Positions 6,256-13,151 of a stretch of DNA of 13,331 nucleotides are shown in pieces (the stretch's first letter is position 1; the number at the start of each line of letters is the position of its first letter). The translations under genes and the position numbers were made by a program. The stretch comes from Lachnospiraceae bacterium UBA7012 (GTDB lineage Bacteria > Bacillota > Clostridia > Lachnospirales > Lachnospiraceae), in NCBI GenBank assembly GCA_002449595.1, contig DJXE01000148.1, positions 1,557 through 14,887 on the forward strand. The letters are read 5' to 3'. Below the pieces are notes generated by a model. The model did not search any database. It saw only the letters and a program-made list of their open reading frames with translations, and had not been told where the DNA came from.

Positions 6256-8192
6256 TCGACCTTGAAGTCATCGAGATCGTCGCTGTTGGTCATCAGGACG
6301 ACGACCACATCCGGATGTCCGGCCGCTTTGATCGTATCCCTGCTGAACTTCAGGATCTTCTGTCCGGCCTTGACCTTGTCGCCCTCGCTGATCAGCGGTG
6401 TGAAGCCGTCGCCGTTCATGTTGACCGTGTCGACGCCGACGTGGATCAGAAGTTCCATGCCGTCTTCACTGTCAATGCCGATGGCGTGCTTTGATTCCGC
6501 CACAGAGGAGATCTCGCCGTCGAACGGCGCGATCACGAATTCCTCTTCCGGCTCGATGCCGACGCCGTCGCCCAGGATGCCTGCCGCAAAGGACTCATCC
6601 GGGATGCTCTCCCTCGCGATGACTTTGCCCTTCACAGGTGCGAGGACCTTACTGTCGCCCACGCTCATGACGGCCGGGATACCGGCGATATCAACGAATT
6701 CAGGACCCGCGCTGACAGATGCTGGAGCTGCCGCGGGTGCCGCAGCTGCGGCTGCCCCGGCTGCAGGTGCTGCTGCCGCCGCGCCTTCCCCGTTATCCTC
6801 TTTCCAGACGATCCAGGTCAGGACGAATGCCACGCCTGCCGCGATCGCAAGCATGATGCAGTAAATCGGGATATTGTCGATCGCGAGGAGCCCGGGGATG
6901 CCGGTCACGCCGTAAGTCGTCGCGCCGATGCGGGAGATCGAACCGAACCACGCGCCGAGCGCGCCGCCGATCATGCCGCAGACGAACGGCTTCATGAAGC
7001 GGAAGTTGACACCGAAGATCGCGGGCTCCGTGATGCCCAGGGAGGCGGACAGGGAGGAAGGAAGCGCGACCGATTTCGTCCTCTGGTTCTTCGCGCGGAT
7101 CGCCACTGCAAGGCAGGCGCCGAACTGGGCGAAGTTTGCGGAAGAGGCGATCGGCATCCAGATGTTCCGGCCGCTCTCCGCGATCATGCCCGCCTCTATG
7201 ACGTTGTACATGTGGTGCAGGCCCATGATGACCGTCACCGGATAGATGGCGCCCATGATCATGGAACCTATGCCGAAGCCGACTGTGATCAGGAGTTTTG
7301 CACCCGCAAGGACCCACGTCTCAAGCTGGGAGAAAATGGGGCCGATGATGCTCAGCGTGATGAGTGCGGTGACGAGGACTGTCGTCAGCGGCGTCACGAA
7401 CAGGTCGATCATCTCCGGAACGTGATTGTGCAGCCACTTCTCGATCTTGCTCATCAGCCACACGGCGATCATGACCGGTATGACGTGGCCCTGATAGCCG
7501 ACCCTCTGGATCGTCACGATATTTCCGAGCAGATGCCACTTCGGGATGATCCCGTCCGTCACGCCGAAGAAGGAGTTGATCGCATCCGCGCTGCCGACGC
7601 TCCACGCGTTCAGGAAGTTCGTGTGGATCATCAGAAGGCCGACGACGGCGCCGAGGAAGATGTTTCCTCCGAACACCCTTGCCGCCGAGACGGCGACGAT
7701 GACAGGCAGGAACGCGAACGCCGTGTTCGCGACCGTGTCCAGGAATCCGAACCAGTCGGAAGATGCGAACGACGGGATCGCCTTCGCGAGTGCCTCGACG
7801 AGACCCATCATGAGGCCGGACGCCACGATCGCGGGCAGGATCGGGACGAAGATATCGCCCGGCGTCTTTAAGAGCCTCTTCCACCACGGCATGGCTGCTG
7901 CCGCAGCCGCTTTTACTTCGTCCTTTGAAGCCGCCGTGAGGCCGGTGACCGCGAGAAACTCGTCATAGACTTTGTTGACTGTGCCGGTGCCGATGATGAG
8001 CTGGAGCTGTCCGTTGGATTCGAACATGCCCTTGACACCTTCCACGTTTTCGAGTGTCTTCTTGTCGATCTTGCCGTTGTCGACGATCGCAAGACGCAGC
8101 CTGGTAGCGCAGTGTGCCGCACTCGCGATGTTGTCCTTTCCGCCGAGACAGCTGAAGATCTCTTCTGCGCATTTGCGATAATCCAATGCCAT
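6252..8192 (-). CDS. scrA: Sucrose-type PTS transporter, EIIBCA
   Basis: This membrane permease brings a sugar in and phosphorylates it, here most likely sucrose to sucrose-6-phosphate. The 646 residues contain an EIIB domain (about 1-85) with phosphocysteine Cys28 in HCATRLR, an EIIC membrane domain (about 105-465) with repeated hydrophobic segments and the GITEPAIFG motif (386-394), an Ala/Pro-rich linker (470-491), and an EIIA domain (about 500-646). EIIA has His569 in KHAIGI and the phosphorylated His584 in LLIHVGVDTVNMNGDGF. EIIB and EIIC resemble the sucrose branch of the glucose superfamily. A beta-glucoside or trehalose substrate is not excluded, but the divergent scrB supports sucrose. 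The ATG at 8192 has GAGGGG 6 bases before it. An in-frame ATG at 8258 falls at the predicted transcription start and has no ribosome binding site. Carrying its own EIIA means it needs only HPr, whose gene follows. Confidence 0.93.
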   Translation of the reverse strand: MALDYRKCAEEIFSCLGGKDNIASAAHCATRLRLAIVDNGKIDKKTLENVEGVKGMFESNGQLQLIIGTGTVNKVYDEFLAVTGLTAASKDEVKAAAAAAMPWWKRLLKTPGDIFVPILPAIVASGLMMGLVEALAKAIPSFASSDWFGFLDTVANTAFAFLPVIVAVSAARVFGGNIFLGAVVGLLMIHTNFLNAWSVGSADAINSFFGVTDGIIPKWHLLGNIVTIQRVGYQGHVIPVMIAVWLMSKIEKWLHNHVPEMIDLFVTPLTTVLVTALITLSIIGPIFSQLETWVLAGAKLLITVGFGIGSMIMGAIYPVTVIMGLHHMYNVIEAGMIAESGRNIWMPIASSANFAQFGACLAVAIRAKNQRTKSVALPSSLSASLGITEPAIFGVNFRFMKPFVCGMIGGALGAWFGSISRIGATTYGVTGIPGLLAIDNIPIYCIMLAIAAGVAFVLTWIVWKEDNGEGAAAAAPAAGAAAAAAPAAAPASVSAGPEFVDIAGIPAVMSVGDSKVLAPVKGKVIARESIPDESFAAGILGDGVGIEPEEEFVIAPFDGEISSVAESKHAIGIDSEDGMELLIHVGVDTVNMNGDGFTPLISEGDKVKAGQKILKFSRDTIKAAGHPDVVVVLMTNSDDLDDFKVE

Positions 8193-8263
8193 AATGATCC
8201 CCTCTCTGAAATGGAGCCCCGCCCCTTTCACTTCGGGCAGAACTGTTATCTTTTTCATTATTT

Positions 8264-8292
8264 ATTGTACGAAATTAATAATAACTTCACAA
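8264..8292 (-). promoter_or_regulatory. Promoter of scrA and probably the ptsHI block
   Basis: On the minus strand TTGTGA (8292-8287, 4 of 6) and TACAAT (8269-8264, 5 of 6) are 17 bases apart. Transcription would start near 8257, giving a leader of about 65 bases. This supports 8192 rather than 8258 as the scrA start. Confidence 0.65.
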
Positions 8293-8303
8293 TAAGCTAT
8301 ATT
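8275..8303 (+). promoter_or_regulatory. Candidate promoter of scrB
   Basis: TTAATA (8275-8280, 4 of 6) and TATATT (8298-8303, 5 of 6) are 17 bases apart. Its -35 lies inside the spacer of the scrA promoter, so the two divergent promoters overlap. The DNA is so AT-rich that chance matches are likely. TATAAA at 8322-8327 is an alternative -10. The leader would be about 105 bases. Confidence 0.4.
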
Positions 8304-8318
8304 TTTTTTGTAAAATAT
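8299..8318. promoter_or_regulatory. AT-only inverted repeat, possible operator
   Basis: ATATTTT (8299-8305) and AAAATAT (8312-8318) are perfect 7-base arms around a 6-base spacer. The repeat runs from the candidate scrB -10 past its predicted start, a typical repressor position. Low complexity weakens the case, and no regulator gene lies nearby. Confidence 0.3.
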
Positions 8319-8350
8319 CGTTATAAAGTGTATTGATTCAGATCATATTC

Positions 8351-8381
8351 CCGACAGACACCACTTCGGACCCGGCAGACA
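8351..8381 (+). repeat. Short direct repeat CCGRCAGACA in the scrB leader
   Basis: CCGACAGACA (8351-8360) and CCGGCAGACA (8372-8381) match at 9 of 10 bases and are 21 bp apart, about two helical turns. A 12-base palindrome, GCCCCGCGGGGC (8387-8398), follows just before the scrB ribosome binding site. The function is unknown. Confidence 0.35.
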
Positions 8382-8414
8382 GGTACGCCCCGCGGGGCAG
8401 AGAGGAGGAATGAT

Positions 8415-9872
8415 ATGCGAGAGTGGACCAGAGAAGAAAGATACAGGGTCCTGCAGGATCCGGAGGAGATCCGCGGACTGCATGAGCGCATAAGGAAGTC
8501 CGTTTACAGACAGACGTACCATGTACAGCCGGTGACCGGCCTCTCCAGCGACCCGAACGGGTTCGCGCTGTATGACGGCGTATACCACCTGTTCTACCAG
8601 TGGTGTCCGTGGGGCGCCGTGCACGGCCTGAAATACTGGTATCACGTCATAAGCGAGGATCTCGTGCACTGGCACAACGCGGGCGTGGGCATAAAGCCGG
8701 ACGCCGACTTCGACAACCGCGGCGTCCACTCGGGCTCCGCGATCACGAAGGACGGGGAACTGTACTTTTTCTACACAGGGAATCACCGCGACGAGAACTG
8801 GGTGCGCACACCGTACACCTGCGCCGCGAAGCTTGGGGAGGACGGGAAACCTGTGAAACTTGAGAAGCCGCTCTTCGGCCCCAGGCCGGACTACACCGAG
8901 CACCAGCGCGACCCCAAGGTCTTCTATGTGCCCGAGAAGGAGAGCTATTACATCTTCATCGGCGCGCAGACTGCCGACCTGAAGGGCTGTGTCCTGGTCT
9001 ACACCTCAAAAGACCTCTTCAGCGGGTGGGCTTTCGCGGGACAGCTGAAAGTGCCCGGCTACGAGTCGCTCGGCGGAATGTGGGAGTGCCCCTGCATCGG
9101 CAGGATCGGCGGAACGGACGTCCTGCTCTTCTCTCCCCAGTACACAAAGCTTCCCGGCCGCAGCGAGAGCACGAACCACAACATCTACATGACCGGCAGG
9201 ATGGACTTTGACACGCTGACCTTTACGCCGTCCGCACCGTTTAAGCACCTTGACTACGGTTTTGACTTCTACGCCGCGCAGCTCGCCTCCGGCGTGGACG
9301 ATCCGGACAAGGAGATCATCATCTCGTGGATCGGGCTTCCCGACAATCACTATCCGACCGAGGAGGAGGACTGGGAAGGCAGCATGACTCTCCCGAGGGA
9401 GCTGCGCATCAGGGACGGCAGGCTCTACCAGACGCCGGTCCCTTCGGTCTACGGCCTCATCGGGGAGACCGTTCCCGCAGGGGAAGATCTGCCGCGCGCC
9501 TGTGTGATCACCGCGGAATATGACGGAAATGACGCATCGCTCGACCTGTTCGCGAAAAAAGACGGGAGCGGCGGGCTGAAGATCCGCTACAGCGCGGACG
9601 CGGGCGCCCTATCGATCGACCGGAGCGGCATGGCGAAGAGATTTAACGAATCGGTGGGCGAGCAGCTGGATATGCCGCTGGAAGAGCCTCTTAAGAAGCT
9701 TGAGATCTTCGTCGACCACAGCAGCGTCGAGATCTTCGCCAATGACGGAGCGGCCGTGTTTACGACACACCTCTACCCGGCGGAAGGGGAATTCTCCCTG
9801 TTCTCTTCCGGGGAGACCAGCCTGAAAGTGCAGAGGATCGGGGCGTCTGTGACGGACGACTTCGTTGTGTGA
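8415..9872 (+). CDS. scrB: Sucrose-6-phosphate hydrolase (GH32)
   Basis: This cytoplasmic enzyme cuts sucrose-6-phosphate into glucose-6-phosphate and fructose. The 485-residue length fits bacterial GH32 invertases, with a five-bladed propeller (about 35-340) and a C-terminal beta-sandwich (about 350-485). Visible catalytic parts: nucleophile Asp46 in TGLSSDPNGF, the Arg165-Asp166-Pro167 motif in HQRDPKVF, and acid/base Glu224 in GGMWECPC. FYQWCPWGAVHGLKYWYH resembles the matching region of streptococcal ScrB. The residue before the nucleophile is Ser, where NDPNG is usual. There is no signal peptide, as expected for an enzyme acting on an internal phosphosugar. The ATG at 8415 has GGAGG 6 bases before it. 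It is divergent from scrA and is followed after 22 bases by the HAD phosphatase gene. An intracellular fructosidase for unphosphorylated sucrose is the main alternative. Confidence 0.92.
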   Translation: MREWTREERYRVLQDPEEIRGLHERIRKSVYRQTYHVQPVTGLSSDPNGFALYDGVYHLFYQWCPWGAVHGLKYWYHVISEDLVHWHNAGVGIKPDADFDNRGVHSGSAITKDGELYFFYTGNHRDENWVRTPYTCAAKLGEDGKPVKLEKPLFGPRPDYTEHQRDPKVFYVPEKESYYIFIGAQTADLKGCVLVYTSKDLFSGWAFAGQLKVPGYESLGGMWECPCIGRIGGTDVLLFSPQYTKLPGRSESTNHNIYMTGRMDFDTLTFTPSAPFKHLDYGFDFYAAQLASGVDDPDKEIIISWIGLPDNHYPTEEEDWEGSMTLPRELRIRDGRLYQTPVPSVYGLIGETVPAGEDLPRACVITAEYDGNDASLDLFAKKDGSGGLKIRYSADAGALSIDRSGMAKRFNESVGEQLDMPLEEPLKKLEIFVDHSSVEIFANDGAAVFTTHLYPAEGEFSLFSSGETSLKVQRIGASVTDDFVV

Positions 9873-9894
9873 TATTGAGAGAATGAGGGAAAAG

Positions 9895-10659
9895 ATGAAG
9901 AAAGTATTTGCGAGCGATTTCGACGGCACACTGTATTTCTACAAGGCGCCCGACCCGGACAAACTGCCCGCGGCAAATGTGGCGAAGATCCGGGAGTATC
10001 AGGAGGCGGGGCACCTGTTCGGGCTCTGCACGGGGCGCCAGGTCGGCGGCCTTACACCCTTTATCACAGGCTTCGTGGAGCCGGATTTCTGCATCACCAG
10101 CAGCGGCGCCAACATCGTGGACCGCTCATTTAAGGAGATCTTCAAGCGGGGCGTGGATAGGGACGTCGCGGATGTGCTCGTCCGGGAGTTCGTGCCGAAG
10201 GGCTACCGCATGACGCTGGACGTCGAGGGGGAGATCTGCGTCTTCGCGGAAATGGATTATCCCGGAAAATATTATGTCATCACCGGCGTGGACGACGCTC
10301 CGGAAGGCCGCATCCACCAGGTCAGCATCCACACGGAGAGCCTTGAAGACGCGGCGGCGAAAGCCCGGTGGATCAACGACAACTTCGGCGAAAGCGTGGA
10401 AGCTTTCCAGAACGTCATTGAGATCGACATTGCGCCGAAGGGCTGTTCCAAAGGCAAGGGCGTGGAGATCCTGCGCCGGCATTTCGGGGACTGCAGGCTC
10501 TACGGCATCGGCGATTCGATCAACGACCTGCCGCTGATCCGCGCGGCGGACGTCTCATATACGTTCCCCTATGCACCGAAGGAGGTGCAGGAAGCCGCCG
10601 ATTTCGTGGTGCCTACGATCGTCGAGGCGCTGGACCATTCGATGAATGAGCAGATCTGA
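9895..10659 (+). CDS. HAD-superfamily IIB (Cof-type) phosphatase
   Basis: The 254 residues show all four HAD motifs: ASDFDGTL with Asp8 and Asp10, CTGRQ with Thr46, Lys186 in PKGCSKGKG, and YGIGDSINDLPLI with Asp207 and Asp211. The cap between motifs II and III (about 80-175) is of the IIB type, as in Cof/YidA sugar-phosphate phosphatases. It is a soluble Mg-dependent phosphatase whose substrate cannot be read from the sequence. The ATG at 9895 is chosen because AGGGA lies 4 bases before it and it gives the standard start MKKVFASDFDGT. An ATG at 9883 and a TTG at 9865 are longer in-frame options. It lies 22 bases behind scrB, just before a terminator, so it is the last gene of a scrB operon. 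HAD-IIB includes sucrose-phosphate phosphatases, so a role in sugar-phosphate turnover is a reasonable guess only. Confidence 0.9.
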   Translation: MKKVFASDFDGTLYFYKAPDPDKLPAANVAKIREYQEAGHLFGLCTGRQVGGLTPFITGFVEPDFCITSSGANIVDRSFKEIFKRGVDRDVADVLVREFVPKGYRMTLDVEGEICVFAEMDYPGKYYVITGVDDAPEGRIHQVSIHTESLEDAAAKARWINDNFGESVEAFQNVIEIDIAPKGCSKGKGVEILRRHFGDCRLYGIGDSINDLPLIRAADVSYTFPYAPKEVQEAADFVVPTIVEALDHSMNEQI

Positions 10660-10688
10660 TCTGTAAGGTATCCCGGCAGATAAAGAAA

Positions 10689-10721
10689 GAGCAGGTCCGG
10701 CTGTCGGACCTGCTCCTTTTT
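10689..10721 (+). terminator. Strong terminator after the HAD gene, usable in both directions
   Basis: GAGCAGGTCCG (10689-10699) and CGGACCTGCTC (10705-10715) form a perfect 11-bp stem with a GCTGT loop, followed by C and five T on the + strand. On the minus strand the stem is followed by TTTCTTTAT. It sits between two convergent genes and probably ends both. Confidence 0.9.
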
Positions 10722-10743
10722 CATTTGTCGGTCACCGCTGCGT

Positions 10744-12324
10744 TCATTGCAGATATGTGAGCGGATTATAGGCGACGCCTCCGATCCGGATCTCGAAGTG
10801 CAGGTGCGGTCCCGTACTGTTGCCGGTGTTGCCGGAGAGGGCGATCCTCTGTCCCTGCTGCACGTACTGTCCGACGCGCACCTCGATCCTCGACAGGTGT
10901 CCGTAGCGCGTCTCTCTTCCGTCGTCGTGACGGATGCAGACGAGGTTGCCGTAGCCGCCCTGCCAGCCCGCGACCGAGACGGTGCCCGCGCAGGACGCCG
11001 TGACGGACGTGCCGGTCGGCACGCCGATATCGATGCCCTGGTGGTATGTGCTCGCGCCGGCCTTCGGGGCGCTTCTCCCGCCGAAGCCGGACGTGATGTA
11101 ACCGCCGGACGTCGGCCAGATATAGGTCGGAAGCGGCTTCGTTCCCCGCTCGATGATGCGGGGCACCGACGCCTTGATCACGTCCTCTTTTATGACTTCT
11201 GTGCCGCGGCTCTTGCCGTCGACGTAGCTGACCTGCGCCACGACGCGCCGGTGGCCTTCCTGCGCCTCCTGCACGGTCTCCTGGCGGTTCGCGAACCAGC
11301 TGTCGTTGTTCTTGTAGATGGTCTCCGCCTGGTAGTCCTCCTCGTACAGTTCCTGCATCTTGAAGGCGACGGAGAGCTCCGGCCTGGGGACCGTGATCGT
11401 CAGTTCGTCTCCCTGGCGGATCAGGGAATTCTCATCCTCGAGCAGATCGTTCATGCTGATGAGTTCTTCGAGCGTCAGCCCGTACTTCTCCGCGATGGTC
11501 GAGAGGGTGTCCCCCGACTGCACCACATGGATCTCCCGCACGGCGCGGTCCTTCGTGACTTCGGCGACCGCATCCTCGAGCGTCGAGATCTGGCTGTGCG
11601 GCATGAACGCCTCGACGACCTCGATCTTCTCCACGAAGTTCAGGTCCATGAGGCCGACCGGGTAGTCCTCCAGCTTGCTGCCGGAGAGCGGCTGCACGAA
11701 GGCGAAGATGTCCGCCAGCTCCGCATCCAGGCCGGCTGTCGGCAGTTCCTCTTCGCGTGCCGTTATGGCTTCCTGCTCCGTGCGCAGCAGGACCTGCGCC
11801 GTCAGCGCATTGATCTCCCGCGCCGTATCAGACGTCAGCGCGACCGTGTACTGGTCGAGCGGATCAAACCTCTGCTTCGTGAGGAGCAGCAGCCCCATGA
11901 CGTCGTCCTTCGTGGCGAGATTCACGGTGTAGTCGTCGATCTTCACCGTGTAGCACTGCACCAGTTCTTTCTCTTCGTTCTCTCTCAGTGCGGCGGTCAG
12001 GCGGTCGATGATGATCTCGGGGTCAGTCACTTTTCCCCATAAGAGATGGCGGCCCTCAAGCTCCATCTCCACGTCGGAGTAGACGAAGCCCTCCATGTCG
12101 CCGGAGATATTCCGTCTCGCTTCCGCCATCGCGCGGTCCGCGTCCTCTCTGGTCGCGACGAGGCCGATCTCCTCACCGTCCACCGTGACGGCGTACATAT
12201 CGTTTTCTTCCGCATGAAAAAGCGTTGCCGCGGGCACCGACAGCATGCTCAGGTAGAGCACCGCGAGCGTCGTGACAACGAAGATCAGGCGGACTACTTT
12301 GGAATCATCTGCGTGATCGATCAT
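10744..12324 (-). CDS. Membrane-anchored cell-wall peptidase with LysM, G5 and M23 domains
   Basis: The 526-residue protein starts with a short cytoplasmic tail and one hydrophobic segment (about 11-33), then an extracellular region with no recognised domain (about 40-260). A LysM domain follows (about 265-312, HVVQSGDTLSTIAEKYGLTL), then a G5 domain (about 316-396), then an M23 metallopeptidase domain (about 405-526). Zinc-site residues are present: His428 and Asp432 in YHQGIDIG, His476 in YGH, and His507/His509 in GPHLHFE, so it is predicted to be active. LysM and G5 would bind peptidoglycan and M23 would cut peptide cross-bridges. The hydrophobic segment lacks an obvious signal peptidase site, so it may stay anchored. 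The ATG at 12324 is 3 bases after the stop of the upstream gene and has only a weak ribosome binding site. That suggests translational coupling to the heptad-repeat gene. Confidence 0.93.
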   Translation of the reverse strand: MIDHADDSKVVRLIFVVTTLAVLYLSMLSVPAATLFHAEENDMYAVTVDGEEIGLVATREDADRAMAEARRNISGDMEGFVYSDVEMELEGRHLLWGKVTDPEIIIDRLTAALRENEEKELVQCYTVKIDDYTVNLATKDDVMGLLLLTKQRFDPLDQYTVALTSDTAREINALTAQVLLRTEQEAITAREEELPTAGLDAELADIFAFVQPLSGSKLEDYPVGLMDLNFVEKIEVVEAFMPHSQISTLEDAVAEVTKDRAVREIHVVQSGDTLSTIAEKYGLTLEELISMNDLLEDENSLIRQGDELTITVPRPELSVAFKMQELYEEDYQAETIYKNNDSWFANRQETVQEAQEGHRRVVAQVSYVDGKSRGTEVIKEDVIKASVPRIIERGTKPLPTYIWPTSGGYITSGFGGRSAPKAGASTYHQGIDIGVPTGTSVTASCAGTVSVAGWQGGYGNLVCIRHDDGRETRYGHLSRIEVRVGQYVQQGQRIALSGNTGNSTGPHLHFEIRIGGVAYNPLTYLQ

Positions 12325-12327
12325 AGA

Positions 12328-13089
12328 TTACAATCCGGGGAAAAAGCTCATCAGCCTGCCGATCAGGCCGGTCACCTCGAGGATCTCGAGGGCAAGCGCG
12401 GCGATGGACGCCGCGAAAGTGAACAGCAGCAGCGGAGAACTGACCTTGTGGCGCTTCGCGGAGGCCTCCTCCTGCGCCTTCTTCAGTTCCGCTCTCGTCT
12501 GTTCCAGTTTGTTCGTGAGCGCGGTGATCTCAGCGTTCAATTCCTTCGTCTGCTTGCCGAGCTCCGTGATCATCGAGGCCTGTACGTTGCGGTACACGCG
12601 CACGCTGTCGCGGTGCGCCGCCTCGTCCGAGCGCGCCATCTGCGCAAAGATCTTCTCGCGCCCCTCGTCCACTGACGTGTAGAACTCTTCCATCGCGCTG
12701 CCGAAGCCGCCGATCGCGTCCTGCACGCCGAGCACCGCGGTGTGAACGTCCTGCACACCGCTCTGCACGTCGCCGACGCCGGCGGTCACGCTCTGCATTG
12801 CCGCCTGCACGTCCTGCACGCCGGCCTGTACGTTCTGTACGCCGCTCTGCACGTCCTGCACGCCGGCCTGTACATCCTGTACCGCCGTGTGCACTTCGCC
12901 GACGCTGCCGCCGAGCGAGTCCACGGAATCATGGATATCTTTATACAGCAGATCATTGACCTCGCGGATCTGCGTCAGAGACGCGTCGTTCTCCGCGATG
13001 ATCTGCTTCAGTGCTTCTGTCTGAGCGGCTTCCGCCGCACCGTTTGCGAGGATCATCTCATCCGCGCTCATTCTGCCTGGAGCCTGCAT
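12328..13089 (-). CDS. Heptad-repeat coiled-coil membrane protein of unknown function
   Basis: No known family was recognised. The 253 residues split into an N-terminal helical part (1-60, rich in Ala, Glu and Gln), a tandem heptad block (66-126) built on VQDVQAG, a second charged coiled-coil stretch (about 160-212, TKELNAEITALTNKLEQTRA), and one hydrophobic C-terminal segment (about 217-236) followed by a short amphipathic tail. The heptad block has Val, Met or Ile at every a and d position for nine turns without a break. This predicts a long parallel bundle, probably tail-anchored with most of the protein in the cytoplasm. The ATG at 13089 has GGAGG 5 bases before it. It has its own promoter and operator and is followed after 3 bases by the M23 peptidase gene. 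A scaffold or regulator of that peptidase is a reasonable guess, though phage-tail-like or chemoreceptor-like coiled coils look similar. Confidence 0.85.
   Translation of the reverse strand: MQAPGRMSADEMILANGAAEAAQTEALKQIIAENDASLTQIREVNDLLYKDIHDSVDSLGGSVGEVHTAVQDVQAGVQDVQSGVQNVQAGVQDVQAAMQSVTAGVGDVQSGVQDVHTAVLGVQDAIGGFGSAMEEFYTSVDEGREKIFAQMARSDEAAHRDSVRVYRNVQASMITELGKQTKELNAEITALTNKLEQTRAELKKAQEEASAKRHKVSSPLLLFTFAASIAALALEILEVTGLIGRLMSFFPGL
12712..12894 (-). repeat. In-frame 21-bp tandem repeat encoding heptads
   Basis: About nine 21-bp units encode the VQDVQAG/VQSGVQN heptads of the coiled-coil gene. A 42-bp higher period is visible on the + strand, where GCACGTCCTGCACGCCGGCC recurs 42 bases apart between variant units. 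The unit length is a multiple of three, so unit gain or loss would keep the frame and change rod length. Confidence 0.85.
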
Positions 13090-13109
13090 GCCGTCCTCCG
13101 AAAAAGATC

Positions 13110-13140
13110 ATATATTGTCTGAAGACAATATATTATACCA
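13110..13140 (-). promoter_or_regulatory. Extended -10 promoter overlapped by a perfect 24-bp palindromic operator
   Basis: On the minus strand TGGTATAAT (13140-13132) is a full extended -10 element; no good -35 is present, which such promoters can do without. The palindrome has 11-base arms ATATATTGTCT (13110-13120) and AGACAATATAT (13123-13133) around GA. It overlaps the last two bases of the -10 and covers the predicted start near 13125. Because the transcript would begin inside one arm, it looks like a DNA-binding site for a dimeric repressor and not an RNA hairpin. The regulator family cannot be named from this alone. Confidence 0.7.
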
Positions 13141-13151
13141 TATCCGGTGTT

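Noticed and set aside
8193..8258. A longer scrA start at 8258
   Set aside because: It has no ribosome binding site, lies at the predicted transcription start, and adds 22 residues that EIIB proteins lack. The ATG at 8192 has a good GAGGGG site.
8193..8414. A SacT/LicT antiterminator (RAT) hairpin or a CcpA cre site in the scrA-scrB gap
   Set aside because: No sequence close to the RAT consensus with an overlapping terminator was seen, and no match to the cre consensus. The TGAAACGC at about 1790-1797 (minus strand) near murA also fails the cre pattern.
10747..12042. A 431-codon open frame antisense to the M23 peptidase gene
   Set aside because: It is fully covered by the clear LysM-G5-M23 gene, has biased composition (Arg, Asp, Val, Leu) and no recognisable motif. 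The long antisense frames at 1970-3061, 3449-4360 and 4306-5082 were dropped for the same reason.
12712..12894. Repeats resembling a CRISPR array
   Set aside because: The units are directly adjacent, degenerate, exactly 21 bp and in frame with a strong coiled-coil gene. There are no unique spacers.
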